Source: Bursaphelenchus xylophilus (Eukaryota > Nematoda > Chromadorea > Rhabditida > Aphelenchoididae). From it: DNA of 64,000 nucleotides. Shown piece after piece: positions 52,332 through 64,000 of the stretch. The stretch covers positions 7,187,501 to 7,251,500 of the forward strand of contig CAJFCV020000005.1 in assembly GCA_904066235.2 (NCBI GenBank). The letters run 5' to 3'. A model generated the notes under the pieces. The model did not search any database. It was not told where the DNA came from and worked only from the letters and a program-made list of their open reading frames with translations. The translations under genes were made by a program, and so were the position numbers. Position 1 is the first letter of the stretch. Every line of letters starts with the position of its first letter.

Positions 52332-54202
52332 TCACAGCGGATTCAGCGCTCTCTCTTTGGCGTAATGATTCTGGGTCAGATAATAGGTCCAGTAGCCAAC
52401 GTTGAACAAGAAAAACGAGAGCGGAAACAATTTCCTAAAGTCAGTACAGTAATATGTGAGCAACTTTCGGGCTACCTGCTGATTCTATCGATCCTCTCTC
52501 CCGTCCATTTTGGAGGTTTATCCACCTCGAGTTCGGTGAATAAACTTATGGCAGTAAAGGCTTGGAAAGGATCGAGGAATGTGGAGGATGGCCGGGGGAA
52601 AAAGGAAACGAAAGAGCTCTTGTGTTTCCTCTCCGAGACCTCTGCGATCTCCTTATTGTCATCCCCTTCTACCGGATCCATTGTCCCGTAGTTCTTGCTA
52701 TCTCCATTCGATGGTTTTAATCGAGTTGTTGCACTGAAATTACATTTTTTAATGATTTTTCCACAGTTCTGCTTACTTTTTGAATTGTTCTGCCTTTTTT
52801 CTCTTTTTCTCTGCTTCTTGCTTTATCCGTACCCTCTCATGTTCGTTCTCAAGATAACTAAAATATCATTTAGAGGTTATATGCTTATCTTACCAAACAA
52901 TAGCGACTTCCAGCATAGTCAAACAAATAAACATTGTGACCATTGTGAAGTAAACATCCGCCGACTTCACATAACCCACCTTTGGCAATGTTTTGGCGAT
53001 ATTCCCATACTAGAAATTGATGATGACTATAAGGACAACATACCTGATACGTTAACGCCAATATTGAAGACATCTAAATATGGATTATTATTTAATTTGC
53101 AAGGAAAAAAACCATTAACATAAAGCTTACCCCTAGAGTAATCCTTGCTGGAAGTGCTTTCAAATCGATCCAAAAAGAGATAAAGGCAATGGAAACAGAT
53201 GCATATGTGGGTAAATACATCTGTAGAACGTAAAACCCGTAAGCCCTGGAGAAGCTCAACGAAACAGTGAGTTGATCCCACTGCCCTGCGGCGTATTCGA
53301 AACTATTCTTTGTCCAGCGGATCCCATATAAAGAGAAGTCGGCCAACTTTGATTTGGCGATGGAAAACACCTGAATATTCAATTTTAACCGATTAAAATC
53401 TGAAATGAAAATTACCGGATTCCACTCTCTCCAATTGAGGGAGACTTTTTGATTATTGAAGGCATAACTTTCTATTACAAGCTCACAAACTTGCACGTCC
53501 AATGGAAAGAGCTCTGAAAAGTGATGGGAATCTTTGGGAGAGCATTAAAACCTGCCTAAATTCATATCACACGGTCCCATTACTTGTAATCGATAATTCA
53601 CCCAGATAGTTCCATTCGGATATAACAATAAGAAGATATTCGGAGATGGAGACGTGTGGATATCAGTCTTTTTTGAATTTACAAAACAAACATTGGGAGT
53701 CCACAACTTCTCCACCACTTCGTGCCCTAAGGTCAGGTTCTGCAAACAAGTGGTCAAATGATCGAATCGAAGGCGAGGATCATGCCAGATTTGACTAAAC
53801 AAGAGGTCGATTGTAAAGGTAGAGCTGATTTCCGAGACTTGAGCAATCGATTGTATAACGAATTCAATTGTGACCACAGTTGGTGTCAGTTTCGAAGGAC
53901 ATGTATTCTTGCTGTACTTGTGATTAAAGATGGTCTCCAAAACATATTGAGCTAACGAATCGTCGGTTGGGTCACTACAATCATTGATTGAAGACATGTT
54001 CTTTGAACTCTGACGTTGATGATGACGTCAACAGTACATTTAGCAACTCTTATTGGACTTACCAATCCTCTGGCAATTTCTTATCGTCCTTGTGCATTTC
54101 CAAAGCAAACCGTTGACTTTGCTGTACCAACTGTGCCATGCCCAAGGCCATAGTCAGAAAGTGGAATCCATGGACCAAAGTTGCGTTCGTCGTGAAATTC
54201 AT
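52332..54202 (-). CDS. Cys-loop ligand-gated anion channel subunit B
   Basis: The gene encodes a 494-residue Cys-loop channel subunit, paralogous to the one at 47635-49983. Exons (minus): 54063-54202, 53556-53974, 53416-53513, 53131-53370, 53044-53073, 52894-53009, 52777-52857, 52476-52733, 52332-52434. The first exon supplies a hydrophobic N-terminus. QIWHDPRLRFD, VCFVNSKKTDIHTSP and YPNGTIWVNYRL match its sister. The Cys-loop (C182-C196) has the obligatory 13 residues only if intron 53514-53555 uses a GC donor. The PAR motif (293-295, LPARITLG) indicates anion selectivity. The M3-M4 loop is longer and differs from subunit A, and M4 is FPLSFFLFNVGYWTYY. AATAAA is at 52289-52294, about 160 nt before the phosphatase ATG. 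Confidence 0.93.
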
Positions 54203-55870
54203 TTTTTCCTTTTGAGTGAGTAACCTTCGCTTGCTTCCCAGTAAAAATGCAAATCACATGAGGCCTTATTCGATAAGAGTTTGAAGTCCCAAGGCCGGAG
54301 CAGTCTTGGGAAACCGCCGTGGTTGCAGCCAATTGTCATAGTATTCATTGCAAGTAGTCGATATGAAGCTATATGGTCATTTGCGTATGAGACGTTCACA
54401 TTGATGACATTGCGCCGACGATGGCGATGAATGGAAACTGAATCTCGGCTTGCGGCGGCTTTCCCACCAACTTTTTCATCCTTTATTTGGCTCGCACACA
54501 ATGAGTATGGCGTTGGTAATGAATGATTACACAAGCCTAGACCTCCCGGAGACCCCTTCGGCCGCTCGGCGCCCTTTCATTAGCCAAATTTGAGGCCCAT
54601 TCCTATCTTTTTATATTATATTACCTTTGACCATGAGGAGTGAACGATGCTTTCTGACTCCAGTGAAACGCCTTTCATCCATTGGTAGAAAGTTTTAACT
54701 ATTTTTAGGCACAAAATAGTCATCTTTTTTGCAACAATTTTGTCTTGATGAATAGATACAAGTAATAAGAAAGGATTTGTCTGCTTGCTGATGTTAATTA
54801 GTTCTTGGAATGTTCATATTTGTTTTGATGTTACCCCACATTCGTCCCCTTTGTCAGATATAATCCTTCCTCCTTGTCTCCGCCGAAACACGAACGACAT
54901 CCGGATTGAATGTCAAATGCCGGAGCATGTTATCCGTCTGTCATGACCCAAGAATCATGTCAGTCTTCCAGTTTTAGAGCACGATTCTGAGAGAACCTAG
55001 TTCTCTATATTCGTCGACATACGCCTGAAAAGGAACCGATTAATCCGACCCCAGATTACTGGCAACATTAACCAAAGTCTGCGCTTTGTTGTTATTTCAC
55101 AAGGAGATTAGACTAGAGATATACTAGTCGGGCAGTTGACATTGCAATGACATGTGGAAGTTAGAAGCCATGCTCTTGTATGAATGGCGGCTTTTGCGCC
55201 TTCCGGCTTCATTAATAAGTCGGCAAAGGGTTTTGGGGATTTGGAAAAACAAATTTGATTTCCGCCTTGAAAACTACTAAGCGGGGGGAGAGGGGGATTT
55301 CAGGGCCGAAACCAAAAACTGAATTTTTAGACAGAATGCCATGGCAAAGTGGCGCCGTTCCCCGCCCCGGCTCTCACCTGAAGCGCATCAAAAACCCAGG
55401 AATTAATGGCCGAAAAGCGAGGCCCATGCGGCCATGATTAAGCGGCGCTGGTCAGCCCCAAAAAACAGCGCTTCTTAAACCGTAACAAAACAGCGCCGTT
55501 ATGGAGCCCGGCGAGGGGGGTCTGGGGCCAAAGGGGATACCGGAACCACGCCACCGACCCCGATTTCCGGAGGCGACCGCTTTCTTTACACTGTTCTCGG
55601 CCCCAGTTTTTCGACACCAAAGAGGTCAGAATTTTTGTTGTCAGCTGTGCAAAAACACCGCTCCCTTCCCACTTTTTGCATTTAATATCACTCTTCAGGT
55701 GTCCTTTTGTCACGACATAACCTTTGTGTCCAAATATCTCGGGTAATTCTACTACGTGAGAATCGAATTGTAATAGTCACGGCATTTCGCGAACCCTTAG
55801 GTTGAGTGTAATCACGCCAACTCCCCCTTGCAGACGCCGAAATGCCTGAGGGGTTTACTCGGAGTCGATT
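54203..55870. other. 1.7 kb without a recognisable gene
   Basis: The interval separates divergent starts of channel B (minus) and the Ly6 protein (plus). Open frames at 54199-54534 and 55438-55746 lie on several overlapping frames without protein features. A GC-richer patch occupies about 55270-55620. Confidence 0.45.
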
Positions 55871-57401
55871 ATGTACCTGGTTCTAACCATCTTATGGCTT
55901 CTTTTGGGGCCGTTGGTCCATGGAAGAAAGTGCTATTCTTGTGCTGGAACCTGCCACAGTGAGCCTTGCAATTGTCAGGTAAGGCGATGGACCTGATAGC
56001 CATATTCACTCGAGGCAAATATCTTAATATTTACAGTCGTCTTTGTGTTATCATTATTGACGCCATTTTCAGATGGGCTCATGCGAAGCCGATTACTGTT
56101 TCACGGAGAAGAAGCCGACCGAAGTGCCGGGTCTTTTTCGTATTACGAAAGGCTGCGTGAAACGCCCCGCTCGGACTAGAATCGGTTGTGATTATGACAA
56201 AACTCTCGACTCTATCCAATGTATCTGCGTCGGGGACTTTTGCAATGACGCCATCTACATGAGACCCATTTTGAGAAGGAACATAACCTGCAGAAGTTGT
56301 CCTGAACGAGACCCAGATTGTGGGCGAACATGTCACGGTCAATGGTGCCATGAAGACGTAAATAGTGGAGCTTCCGGCTGTGGTTACGGTCCCCCATCCT
56401 TGCCCTATTTCTACGCCGGCCCTGAGGTCCTAACTCATCGATCCAAAGTTTGTATCACACTGAGTCGAGGGAACGGAGTTCCGCAGAGACATTGTATCTG
56501 TAACACTCATCTCTGCAATGACATGTTCCGTGAGACCCCAATCTTGGGATCTGCCGCTCAGAAATCTCGGTCGGTGGCCGTGTAGTAAGTGTAGCTTTGT
56601 AAACATTACTTTGCTTTTAGTTTAAAAATCAAACATTGATTTTAGTTACCCAGAACAGAAGCCAGAGCTACATCGATGCACCAGTTGTGACGTGACCGCT
56701 CAAAATAATGCCATGACCTCGGCTTGTAAACAAAACCAATGTATCGGACATTACTGTACATTTACAACTCAAAGAGTGGTTGTGGGAATGGGAAGGATGG
56801 GAACTCAATCAATGATTCATGAGAAGCAGGGATGTCTCAATGTTACAGATCATAACCAGGTAATCTCTCTTTACGATACCTGCAGTTTTTGCTGCCTTTT
56901 TTTACTTTTTACTAATCCTCAAATGCTTTTGGAAAAGCCATTTAATCTTTTGAACTATTTATGATATCGTAAAGTATCGTAAACAGTAATTTTGAGCTGT
57001 TAAGCCGTGGCATTTCTAGGAAGATTGAACGTATGTGTACTTACATAACGGCTAGCCAACCTGTTGGACTGGCCTAAGAGCCTAAGAATCTCATAAAGTT
57101 TACCAGTAGGAAAATACGATTCTTTTGCACTATAATTCCTTGAACAGGAATAATCGTTTTGACTTGATTAACATAATAGTTCCCTCACCGCGTAGAAATT
57201 AAATTTCCTCATGAATAATTTCAGATCCAAATGGGCTGCTCTCACAAATGGATGAACAATGAAGAAGAAGAGCTCTTCTGTGCGTGCACTGGAGACAACT
57301 GTAATCTCGATTTGCACACCGCCTCTCTCAGCCTGAGCCATGGCATTTGGCCGTTCTTCCCGATCGTATCAAGTCTCATTATCCTCGCCATCTTTCGCTA
57401 A
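55871..57401 (+). CDS. GPI-anchored protein with three Ly6/uPAR-type repeats
   Basis: The gene encodes a 336-residue secreted, surface-anchored protein. Exons: 55871-55978, 56073-56584, 56646-56859, 57225-57401. A signal peptide (residues 1-19, LVLTILWLLLGPLVHG) is followed by three cysteine-rich repeats, each opening with CxxC and closing with the three-finger signature: CICVGDFCND, CICNTHLCND and CACTGDNCNL. The C-terminus is a hydrophobic run (about IWPFFPIVSSLIILAIF) with no charged tail, as in GPI attachment signals. N-glycosylation sites NIT and NVT are present. Three-finger proteins often modulate receptors or channels at the cell surface; the partner here is unknown. AATAAA is at 57511-57516, only 37 bp before a MITE. 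Confidence 0.88.
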
Positions 57402-57552
57402 TTTTTTTGCCAACCCACAATCCTAATTGTATTATACATGGTACTCTGTTATTGTAAAACGACTGTTATTGAGTATTTATCAAGCAACAAATACGGGTTC
57501 ATTTGTTTTGAATAAATAATAATTTTCAATTAATTCTAACTAAAATGTTGTA

Positions 57553-58427
57553 CAGGGTGGGGCATCTTTGTGGCCCGATTTGAATTGATTATAACTTCTT
57601 TAGTTTTTGGCCAAATTTTAAAATTCTTTTTTTCCCTGAATCGTCAGCCAACCCCATTTTGTTTGATACCAAATATGTTATACATAGTAAGTGTATATCT
57701 ACAGTTATTGGATTTATTCTTAGAGTTCATTTTTTCGGTCGTTTTTCGGTTGTTTTTTCGGTCTTTCCCGGTGTGTCCGAAAATGGAGTCCGGTGTGGAA
57801 GAAAAGGCTTGGTCTGTGGTTTGGTATAGCAAGTACGGTTCGGCGATAAATTTTCAAACGGGGATACCGCATAAAATACGGACGTAATGCCTAACCTCCA
57901 GATCGCAAGACAATTCGACGTTCGTGGAATAAGTTTCTTGAGACTGGCAGCGTTAACAGGAAACAAAAAAAGCAGGAAAGATTAGTACGAACGGAGCTGA
58001 AAATTTAAGAAGTTTTGTCAAAATTCCGAGAAAATCCGCATATGAGTACACGAAGTTTGGCCAGAACCGAGGGAATGCCTTCAGCAAGGACCATTCGACG
58101 AACTCTGGAGGTTGATCTTCACTTTTTGTTCTTATTCTCATCGTCGATTTTCGGGAGGGTAAATTCCGCCGTATTTTTCTTCCGCACCGTACTCCATTTC
58201 TGGACACACCGGGAAAGACCGAAAAAACAACCGAAAAACGACCGAAAAAATGAACTCCAAGAATAAATCCAATAACTGTAGATATACACTTACTATGTAT
58301 AACATATTTGGTATCAAACAAAATGGGGTTGGCTGACGATTCAGGGAAAAAAAGAATTTTAAAATTTGGCCAAAAACTAAAGAAGTTATAGCCAATTCAA
58401 ATCGGGCCACAAAGATGCCCCACCCTG
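57553..58427. mobile_element. TA-flanked long-TIR MITE, 875 bp
   Basis: The element begins CAGGGTGGGGCATCTTTG, ends with the reverse complement and is flanked by TA (57551-57552, 58428-58429). TIRs of about 260 bp (57553-57812 and about 58168-58427) are nearly identical. No transposase frame is present; the open frames in the arms are mirror copies of each other. It shares only the terminal CAGGGTG and the TA flanks with the two other long-TIR elements, so it is a separate subfamily probably moved by the same class of transposase. Confidence 0.87.
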
Positions 58428-58987
58428 TACTAGACCTTACGTCACACATGACCATAAAAAGTCAATTTTGATGGAAGAATGAGCTCAAAAACGTTTGTTT
58501 CACGGGTGTTTAAACTGCTACAAACACTTGTAACTAACTCTCAACTCTTTACACATGAATTCTCAACTGCAATCATTCGAAAACAATTAAAAAATTCACA
58601 AAATGGAAAGAAAAACTGTGCAAAAATACCATCTCGGATTAATAACTACATGGCAATTTTACAAGCGCAAACCTATTTGTAAAATTAGAGAAACGAAGAA
58701 GCAAATCCGAAAAAAGAAATTGGAGAGAGAAAACGGAGAGCAAGCGATCTTCCTGCGAATCAGGGAAAATGCCAGACAATGGTAAACAGGTGATAAATAA
58801 AATAAAAAAATTATAAAAATTTTGAAAGAATTTCTGGAGTTGACGTCGATTTCACGGCCAATTGTTGGAAACTGTATTCGAAAAAATCAAAGTGGTAAGA
58901 ATTCGCGGCTTTCCCGTCAATTTTTTGTATTTCTTATGTATTTTTTATAAAATTTGCGAGAAATTTTACGGATTATATTATTGCCAG
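58428..58987. other. Flank upstream of the PSME4-like gene
   Basis: This is AT-rich sequence between the MITE and the first clear exon of the PSME4-like gene. It contains a Lys/Arg-rich open frame (58603-58785) that does not join the downstream frame and a possible short upstream exon ending at a GTAAGA donor near 58893. The true start of the PSME4-like gene may be here. Confidence 0.4.
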
Positions 58988-61900
58988 GATTCGGATAGCG
59001 AATATTCGGACTTTGATTCCTTCGAGGAACTGTCTATATCTGAAGTTGACTCCGAGGGAGAAGACGACGACTTTCTGGTTGAGGAAGTCAGCGACGACGA
59101 CGACGAAATAGACCCAGATGATATAGGTATGGGAGAATTTTATTTCCAATTCTTTCTGTGTTTAGCGGCCGAAATGGATGTGGATGATAGCGATGAGAGT
59201 GGTGCCGAGGAGGGCACCAGGATGTCCTATCAGAAGGATATGTGGCAGATTCGGATGTTCCCTTATTCAGAGGAAATGAGACAGAATGCAGATGAATACT
59301 TCACTTATGTAAAGACGGGATTGGGAAGAGCAGTTTTACATCGAAACTCACGTCCTGGACTTGTCTTTTGGACTCAGGAACTTAACAGGTGTGTTGTAGG
59401 CGTGGATATTCTATTTTTCTTCGTTTTTAGTCAAAGTTGTGGTTCTTCTTTCATACTATAATATACGTTATAGATTCTTGGCGCTTTATGGACGACGATT
59501 CACCAAGCGCGACCATATTCACATGGTCAAACTGTTGTATTCGGCTGTAATTGCGGAGAAATTGGACTTTTCGATCGTCCAAGCCATCTCTTCAATCCTC
59601 TGCCAACTTTTATGGTAAGAATAAATACGAGTGTGTTTATTATTATTTAGCCGAAAAAGTCTTCTCAATAGAAAGGATTTAACTTTGGAATGGAAGCCGC
59701 TTTACAAGTTGTACTACGAGGTCACTTATAAGAATCTGGAAGAGGTATGACTTATTTTAGATATTATTTCATTTTTAGGAGGGAGTGTTTTTACTGCCAG
59801 AAGATGTGAAGAAATCCTTGGAAAAGCTGATTCATTACGCTTGCCCGTTCTTCGCAGACGAAGCAACGCAGGAGATCCTTGACGAAGTGAGTGTAACCCG
59901 CATTTTTGTTACTTTATTTTAGTTGCGGCCGTTCTTTTGCCCACTGGATGATTGTTTTTCGAAAGGTTTATGTTTGTCTTATCATTTCTTGCCAACCTGT
60001 TTGACTCAAGAAGAACATGCCAAATTCGGGGCCGGTCTATGGTTCGAAGAGTATTGGCATTGGTATTCCGAAGCCGACCCAACAGCCACCACGGAGACTC
60101 TTTTTGCTCAGATCTTTGGAAAATTAGCTAAGGATTCTCCATTTTTCGTCGATTACAGTGATCGGATGGATGTGATATTCAGTCAGCTATTGCATTCGTT
60201 CAAATTGGATGTGGGGTCTGATCGAGTTAATGTATGGACAAGTTCAAACGTCTTCAGTCATATGGCCAATTTGATCACCTATAATTTGGGAGGAGAGAAG
60301 AATATGTAAGTGCCTTTATTATACATAAATTGTTTTTTTCCCATGTTTAGATGACTTTATGACATTATTTTAGAACCCAAGAATACTTGAACAAGCTTTT
60401 CCGAACAGTCGAAAATTACTTCCATCCTTCAAACAATGGACAATACACTCAAAATTTGATCAATTTTGTGGTTCTTCTCTCGAATGAAGTTGTGAATCGA
60501 GTGTCTCGGGAAAGATACAATTATAAAAAACATATTATTCCAGTAAGGGATGTTTGAACTTTTTTATTTGGATTTTAGATCCCAGAACAATACAGATTGA
60601 CGGACGCTCAAGTGGATGCGTTTGTGAAGTCGATCCTGCCTTGTTTGGAATACGCCGCTTTCTCCAAAGTCAAGCATGAATACGTGCCTTCAATAATGCG
60701 GGTCTTGTCCTTCTTGTCTCCGGGCCTTATCATCCCGTCGGTGTTAGATTTGTAAGTCAAAATGAATATGAAATTGAATGTCCTATGTCGGGAACTATGT
60801 GTTTATTTCGACATTTTCAGAGTTTACCCAGCGCTAGAAACCGTAACGGAACCTCATCGATTAATGCAATCGCTTTATATATTGGCAGGGATTTGTGTTT
60901 CATTGGTTAGAGACGACACAACAAAAAGTAAAGGAGAAAGACGGGCTTTGAAATATACAGAATCCATCGAACCGGAGGCCCATCTAAAGAGCTTCAGGAT
61001 CCATGCTATCAACATCTTGTGTAATATCTTGCCTGGAATCGATATGAACGACACAGTGAAGACAACTTTGACTGTTCAGGTAGATTATTGTTCATTTTGG
61101 GGATGTTTGATAACTTTTTTTGTTGTTGGTTGGGCATAGTGGATTAATTTTACATTGTTTTAGATCACTGTAGTTCTTTTGCTATTGATCCCGGTCCACG
61201 ATTGTTCCGAGGCCATTTACATTCGGGATGACTTAACAGAAGAGGAGAAGGAGCTCTGTGCCGCCACTGCCAGATTTGATCCGTTTGTAGATCAGCTTTT
61301 GGAAAGACTGTTTAATATGCTGGAGGTCTTTGGAAATAACCCTGGTGTGAATGCACACAACACTCGGTTGAATCTGACCAAACCGCGGCAGAAGAGTGTG
61401 GAGGAAATGGTCTTGGAAAGGGGAATCGGTGGAGTCATTAGAAGTCTTCTCAAGAATTGTAGTGTCGCCATTTATGAGGCAAGTACAATATAAAATTTTG
61501 TGATTTTTGAGTTTAGAAAACGCTCAATTTCTTCTACGGATTCCTGACTCGCACCCTGGCTGATTCTCGGCCCGTCATGGACACGTTGCGATCCTTGATA
61601 CCGATTTTTATTCTCCATTCTCCAGATCGCGCCTTCCCGCTGTTCTTTGATTTCACTTTCAACAAGCTGAAATTGGCCATCACTGGTAAGTGGGCTTAAT
61701 ATTTTTTTGAATTTGTTGTTTAGAAGACGTTTTGAACGAGGATGAAGTGGATTCATCCCTAATATGGTATTTGAATATGTTCGCAGAGGTTGTTCATGGT
61801 GCTCCGGGAGTATTTTTGACACGAAAACGGGAAGAGATCAATACTATAATTGAGTTGGGAATGCAATTCAAGTGCAAAGATGCCATTAATGTGATGGGAA

Positions 61901-64000
61901 GGATAATTCAGAACACAATCTCGTCTTTAACATCATTTTTCCCCATTTCTTCGTCGGTGAAAAAAGAAAAAGACCTTGGTTTAGATGAGTATTTGCCGAT
62001 AAGAGTAAGAATTCTTTTAGTATTTTAGTTTTTCTCTTTAGGATTGGGCGAGAACAATAGATAAGAAGAGCTGGGACCTTAAATGGCATTTGCCGACTGA
62101 TGAGGATATTGCATATGCTCAGCAAATGGTCAATCGAATCGTATTTTACCAGCTGGATCGCCTCAGAGATTCGAAGGAAGTCGATAAGCTTTCGCAGTAA
62201 GAAAATTTTTGGGGTTTGGGTAATTAAAGTTTGGTTTCCTCATCGTTTTGTTACAGCAATGACCTCCAGAAACGCCTGATCTTCGTTCGTTGCGCAATTC
62301 TCGGTGGCTCCAAACTGATGCCATTTATGGAAGGATCGCCCCTTGAGCAGCTGAATGATGAGCCGGCTGGTCTCTTTGTGGACACAATATTCTTACCCAG
62401 AAATATGAAATGTTTGACGTCAACGGATGGAAGAAATCTGAGGAATGTCGTCTTCGAAAGGATCAACACCTTGGCTGATTATGTCCTCAAGAACAGAGAA
62501 AATGACACCAAGACCATGGTGGAGATTATCGGAATCTTGAGGATATTGTTGCATGTGAGGGGAGTGGATGAAAAGTCTTATCAGCCTCTTCTGAGCACCT
62601 ATCGATCCACAAAAGGCAATCTGGCCGATCCTTTGAGAGGACCCTCGGTGAATATCGAGTCCGTGATGGAGGATTCGCTGGTCTTTATGCATGTGGTAAG
62701 TTATTATTTAGTTTTTTTTTGATAAACTTTTTGCTTTCAGAAGAGATGCATCTACAAGCATCCTTTAAGTCTAAACTCGACCCATTTGGATGTGTTCAGA
62801 CTGTTGATCCGCCTGTCGACTTCAACCTACAGTGCTGTCAGAATTCAGGCTCAACGAGTTCTCGACTCTTGTTTCAATACGTGGGCTCGATCTTATAAGT
62901 TTGTCCTTGATGACATCTTGTATTATATCCAGAATGGCGCTCAACTCACACATGAGCAGTTTAAGGTCAGATTTGGATTCAGATTTTATTTTTAAATTTC
63001 TCGTATGATTTGGTATATTTTTATGTTTTTAGGGGGCTCTATACATTTTATACACGGGAAAGAGCCGAAGTATTGCCCTGAGACAGGATTGGATCTCCCT
63101 TCTGAAGATCTGGCCATGCTTGGTAAAGGCGCAGTTCAGCGAGAAGCCCTCGATTGTGGCTCTTTTGGACTCGATTCATGACATGTTCATGAATAATTTT
63201 GCTTCATTTGAGATCTATTTCACGGTAAGGATTGTTTGTTTTATATTATTTTTTTCAGTTCCCTGACAATGTCCTCGAACATGCTCGGAATCTGCTGGTG
63301 AATTACGACGGTTGCATTCACCCACCGGATTACCCAGGATTTAACTATATGACGGAAGCCGAATCGAAACAACTCGAGGCACAAAGGAACGCAGAGAATG
63401 TAAAGATCTACTACGAACTGTGTTCTCAGCTCGTCCAATTGGCAAACGACTCCACTCTTCATTGGAGGCATGCTGAATTGGCCCAATCCTTGTTATCTCT
63501 TCTGCTGCGAAGAGATATCGAATATCCGAAAGATGCGGTGATAATATTCACAAAGCTACTGGCTTCAGACACGATCAGAACAAGGAAAACGGCCGTCAGT
63601 TTGATGAGTTCATGGCTGAAGATCAACAAGCCAAAGGCCAACAGGGTCGTCTTTAACTTTGATAAGGGAGAAAACGGACCCGGAGCGAAAGCACCGATAA
63701 AATACGGAATCCGGGAAGACAACAAATGGGTCCTGTTCAAGCCAGAAGATACTCCGAGAAGCGAAGAACAGTGGAATAACACGGATTTCCACGCCAAGCC
63801 ATTCTGGGGATATTATACATGGCCCAAGGAATACAGAGGATATGCAGCGCCTTCGAAACAAACACAGGTAGAGAAATTGTTATTTTTTTTAGTTGGTAGG
63901 GCTGTGTTTAAAGTTGTTATTGATTTTTTTTGTAGATTAACCGGACACGCGATTCCCTAAATGCAACGGAAAAGGAAGTCTTGGCTCTGCTGACCGATTC
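58988..64000 (+). CDS. psme-4: PSME4/PA200-like proteasome activator, 3' end outside window
   Basis: This gene encodes a HEAT-repeat proteasome activator of the PA200/Blm10 family, which caps the 20S core and opens its gate without ATP. Exons: 58988-59126, 59166-59388, 59474-59614, 59651-59744, 59779-59886, 59923-60305, 60374-60542, 60579-60751, 60821-61079, 61164-61478, 61517-61685, 61724-62004, 62042-62196, 62257-62695, 62741-62965, 63033-63224, 63259-63867, 63936-64000; about 1380 codons are visible, all in phase. The N-terminus is very acidic (EDDDF, SDDDDEID), then family segments such as FWTQELNRFLALYGRR, WFEEYWHWYS and PFWGYYTWPKEYRGY appear. The initiating ATG is not clear: it may be an unseen upstream exon or the Met at 59174. 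The 61478/61517 intron uses a GC donor. Confidence 0.92.

Overview
This window is nuclear DNA from a nematode. Genes are split into small exons by mostly short introns (many 34-60 nt) with TTTTAG or TTTCAG acceptors, ATGs often sit directly behind splice-acceptor-like sequence (a sign of spliced-leader trans-splicing), and the gene families are typically nematode (nPKC, TWK-type K2P channel, DUF229, Ly6/uPAR repeats, GH19 chitinase, SLC22-like carriers, Cys-loop anion channels). The species cannot be fixed from the sequence. Exon coordinates below were joined by hand and checked for reading-frame continuity; no alignment or transcript data were used.

Layout. 1-2576 (+): CDK12-like kinase, cut off at the left edge. 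3848-8481 (-): gamma-glutamyltranspeptidase with a 1.07 kb palindromic element in an intron. 8482-11802: no gene seen. 11803-14033 (+): carboxylesterase. 14315-16014 (+): GH19 chitinase, followed at operon-like spacing by 16253-16923 (+) mitochondrial uS11m. 17102-20431 (-): two-pore K+ channel with satellite and inverted-repeat DNA in one intron, and 20811-22232 (-) an unrecognised 206-residue protein just upstream. 22233-26297: no gene seen. 26298-34110 (+): novel-type PKC with a complete DUF229 gene (27333-29638, -) nested antisense in one intron. 34539-34735: decayed inverted copy of an exon of the next gene. 35062-37888 (+): SLC22-like carrier with two candidate first exons. 38097-41436 (-) PPP1R21-like and 41598-43484 (-) PHF10-like form another operon-like pair. 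43843-45423 (+): unrecognised coiled-coil protein. 46965-47452 (+): small CARD-like protein. 47635-54202 (-): two Cys-loop anion-channel paralogues flanking a protein tyrosine phosphatase. 55871-57401 (+): three-repeat Ly6/uPAR GPI-anchored protein. 58988-64000 (+): PSME4/PA200 proteasome activator, cut off at the right edge.

Mobile DNA: three long-TIR, non-coding elements (5635-6706, 38449-39300, 57553-58427) all begin CAGGGTG, end CACCCTG and are flanked by TA, as expected of mariner-type MITEs. A further inverted-repeat element (18608-18876) adjoins a palindromic satellite.

The genes are mostly unrelated conserved functions. The notable features are structural: the nested antisense gene, operon-like spacings, three GC-AG introns, overlapping 3' ends, an unusual GGG selectivity filter in the K2P channel, and recurrent TFAP2-like palindromes in non-coding DNA.
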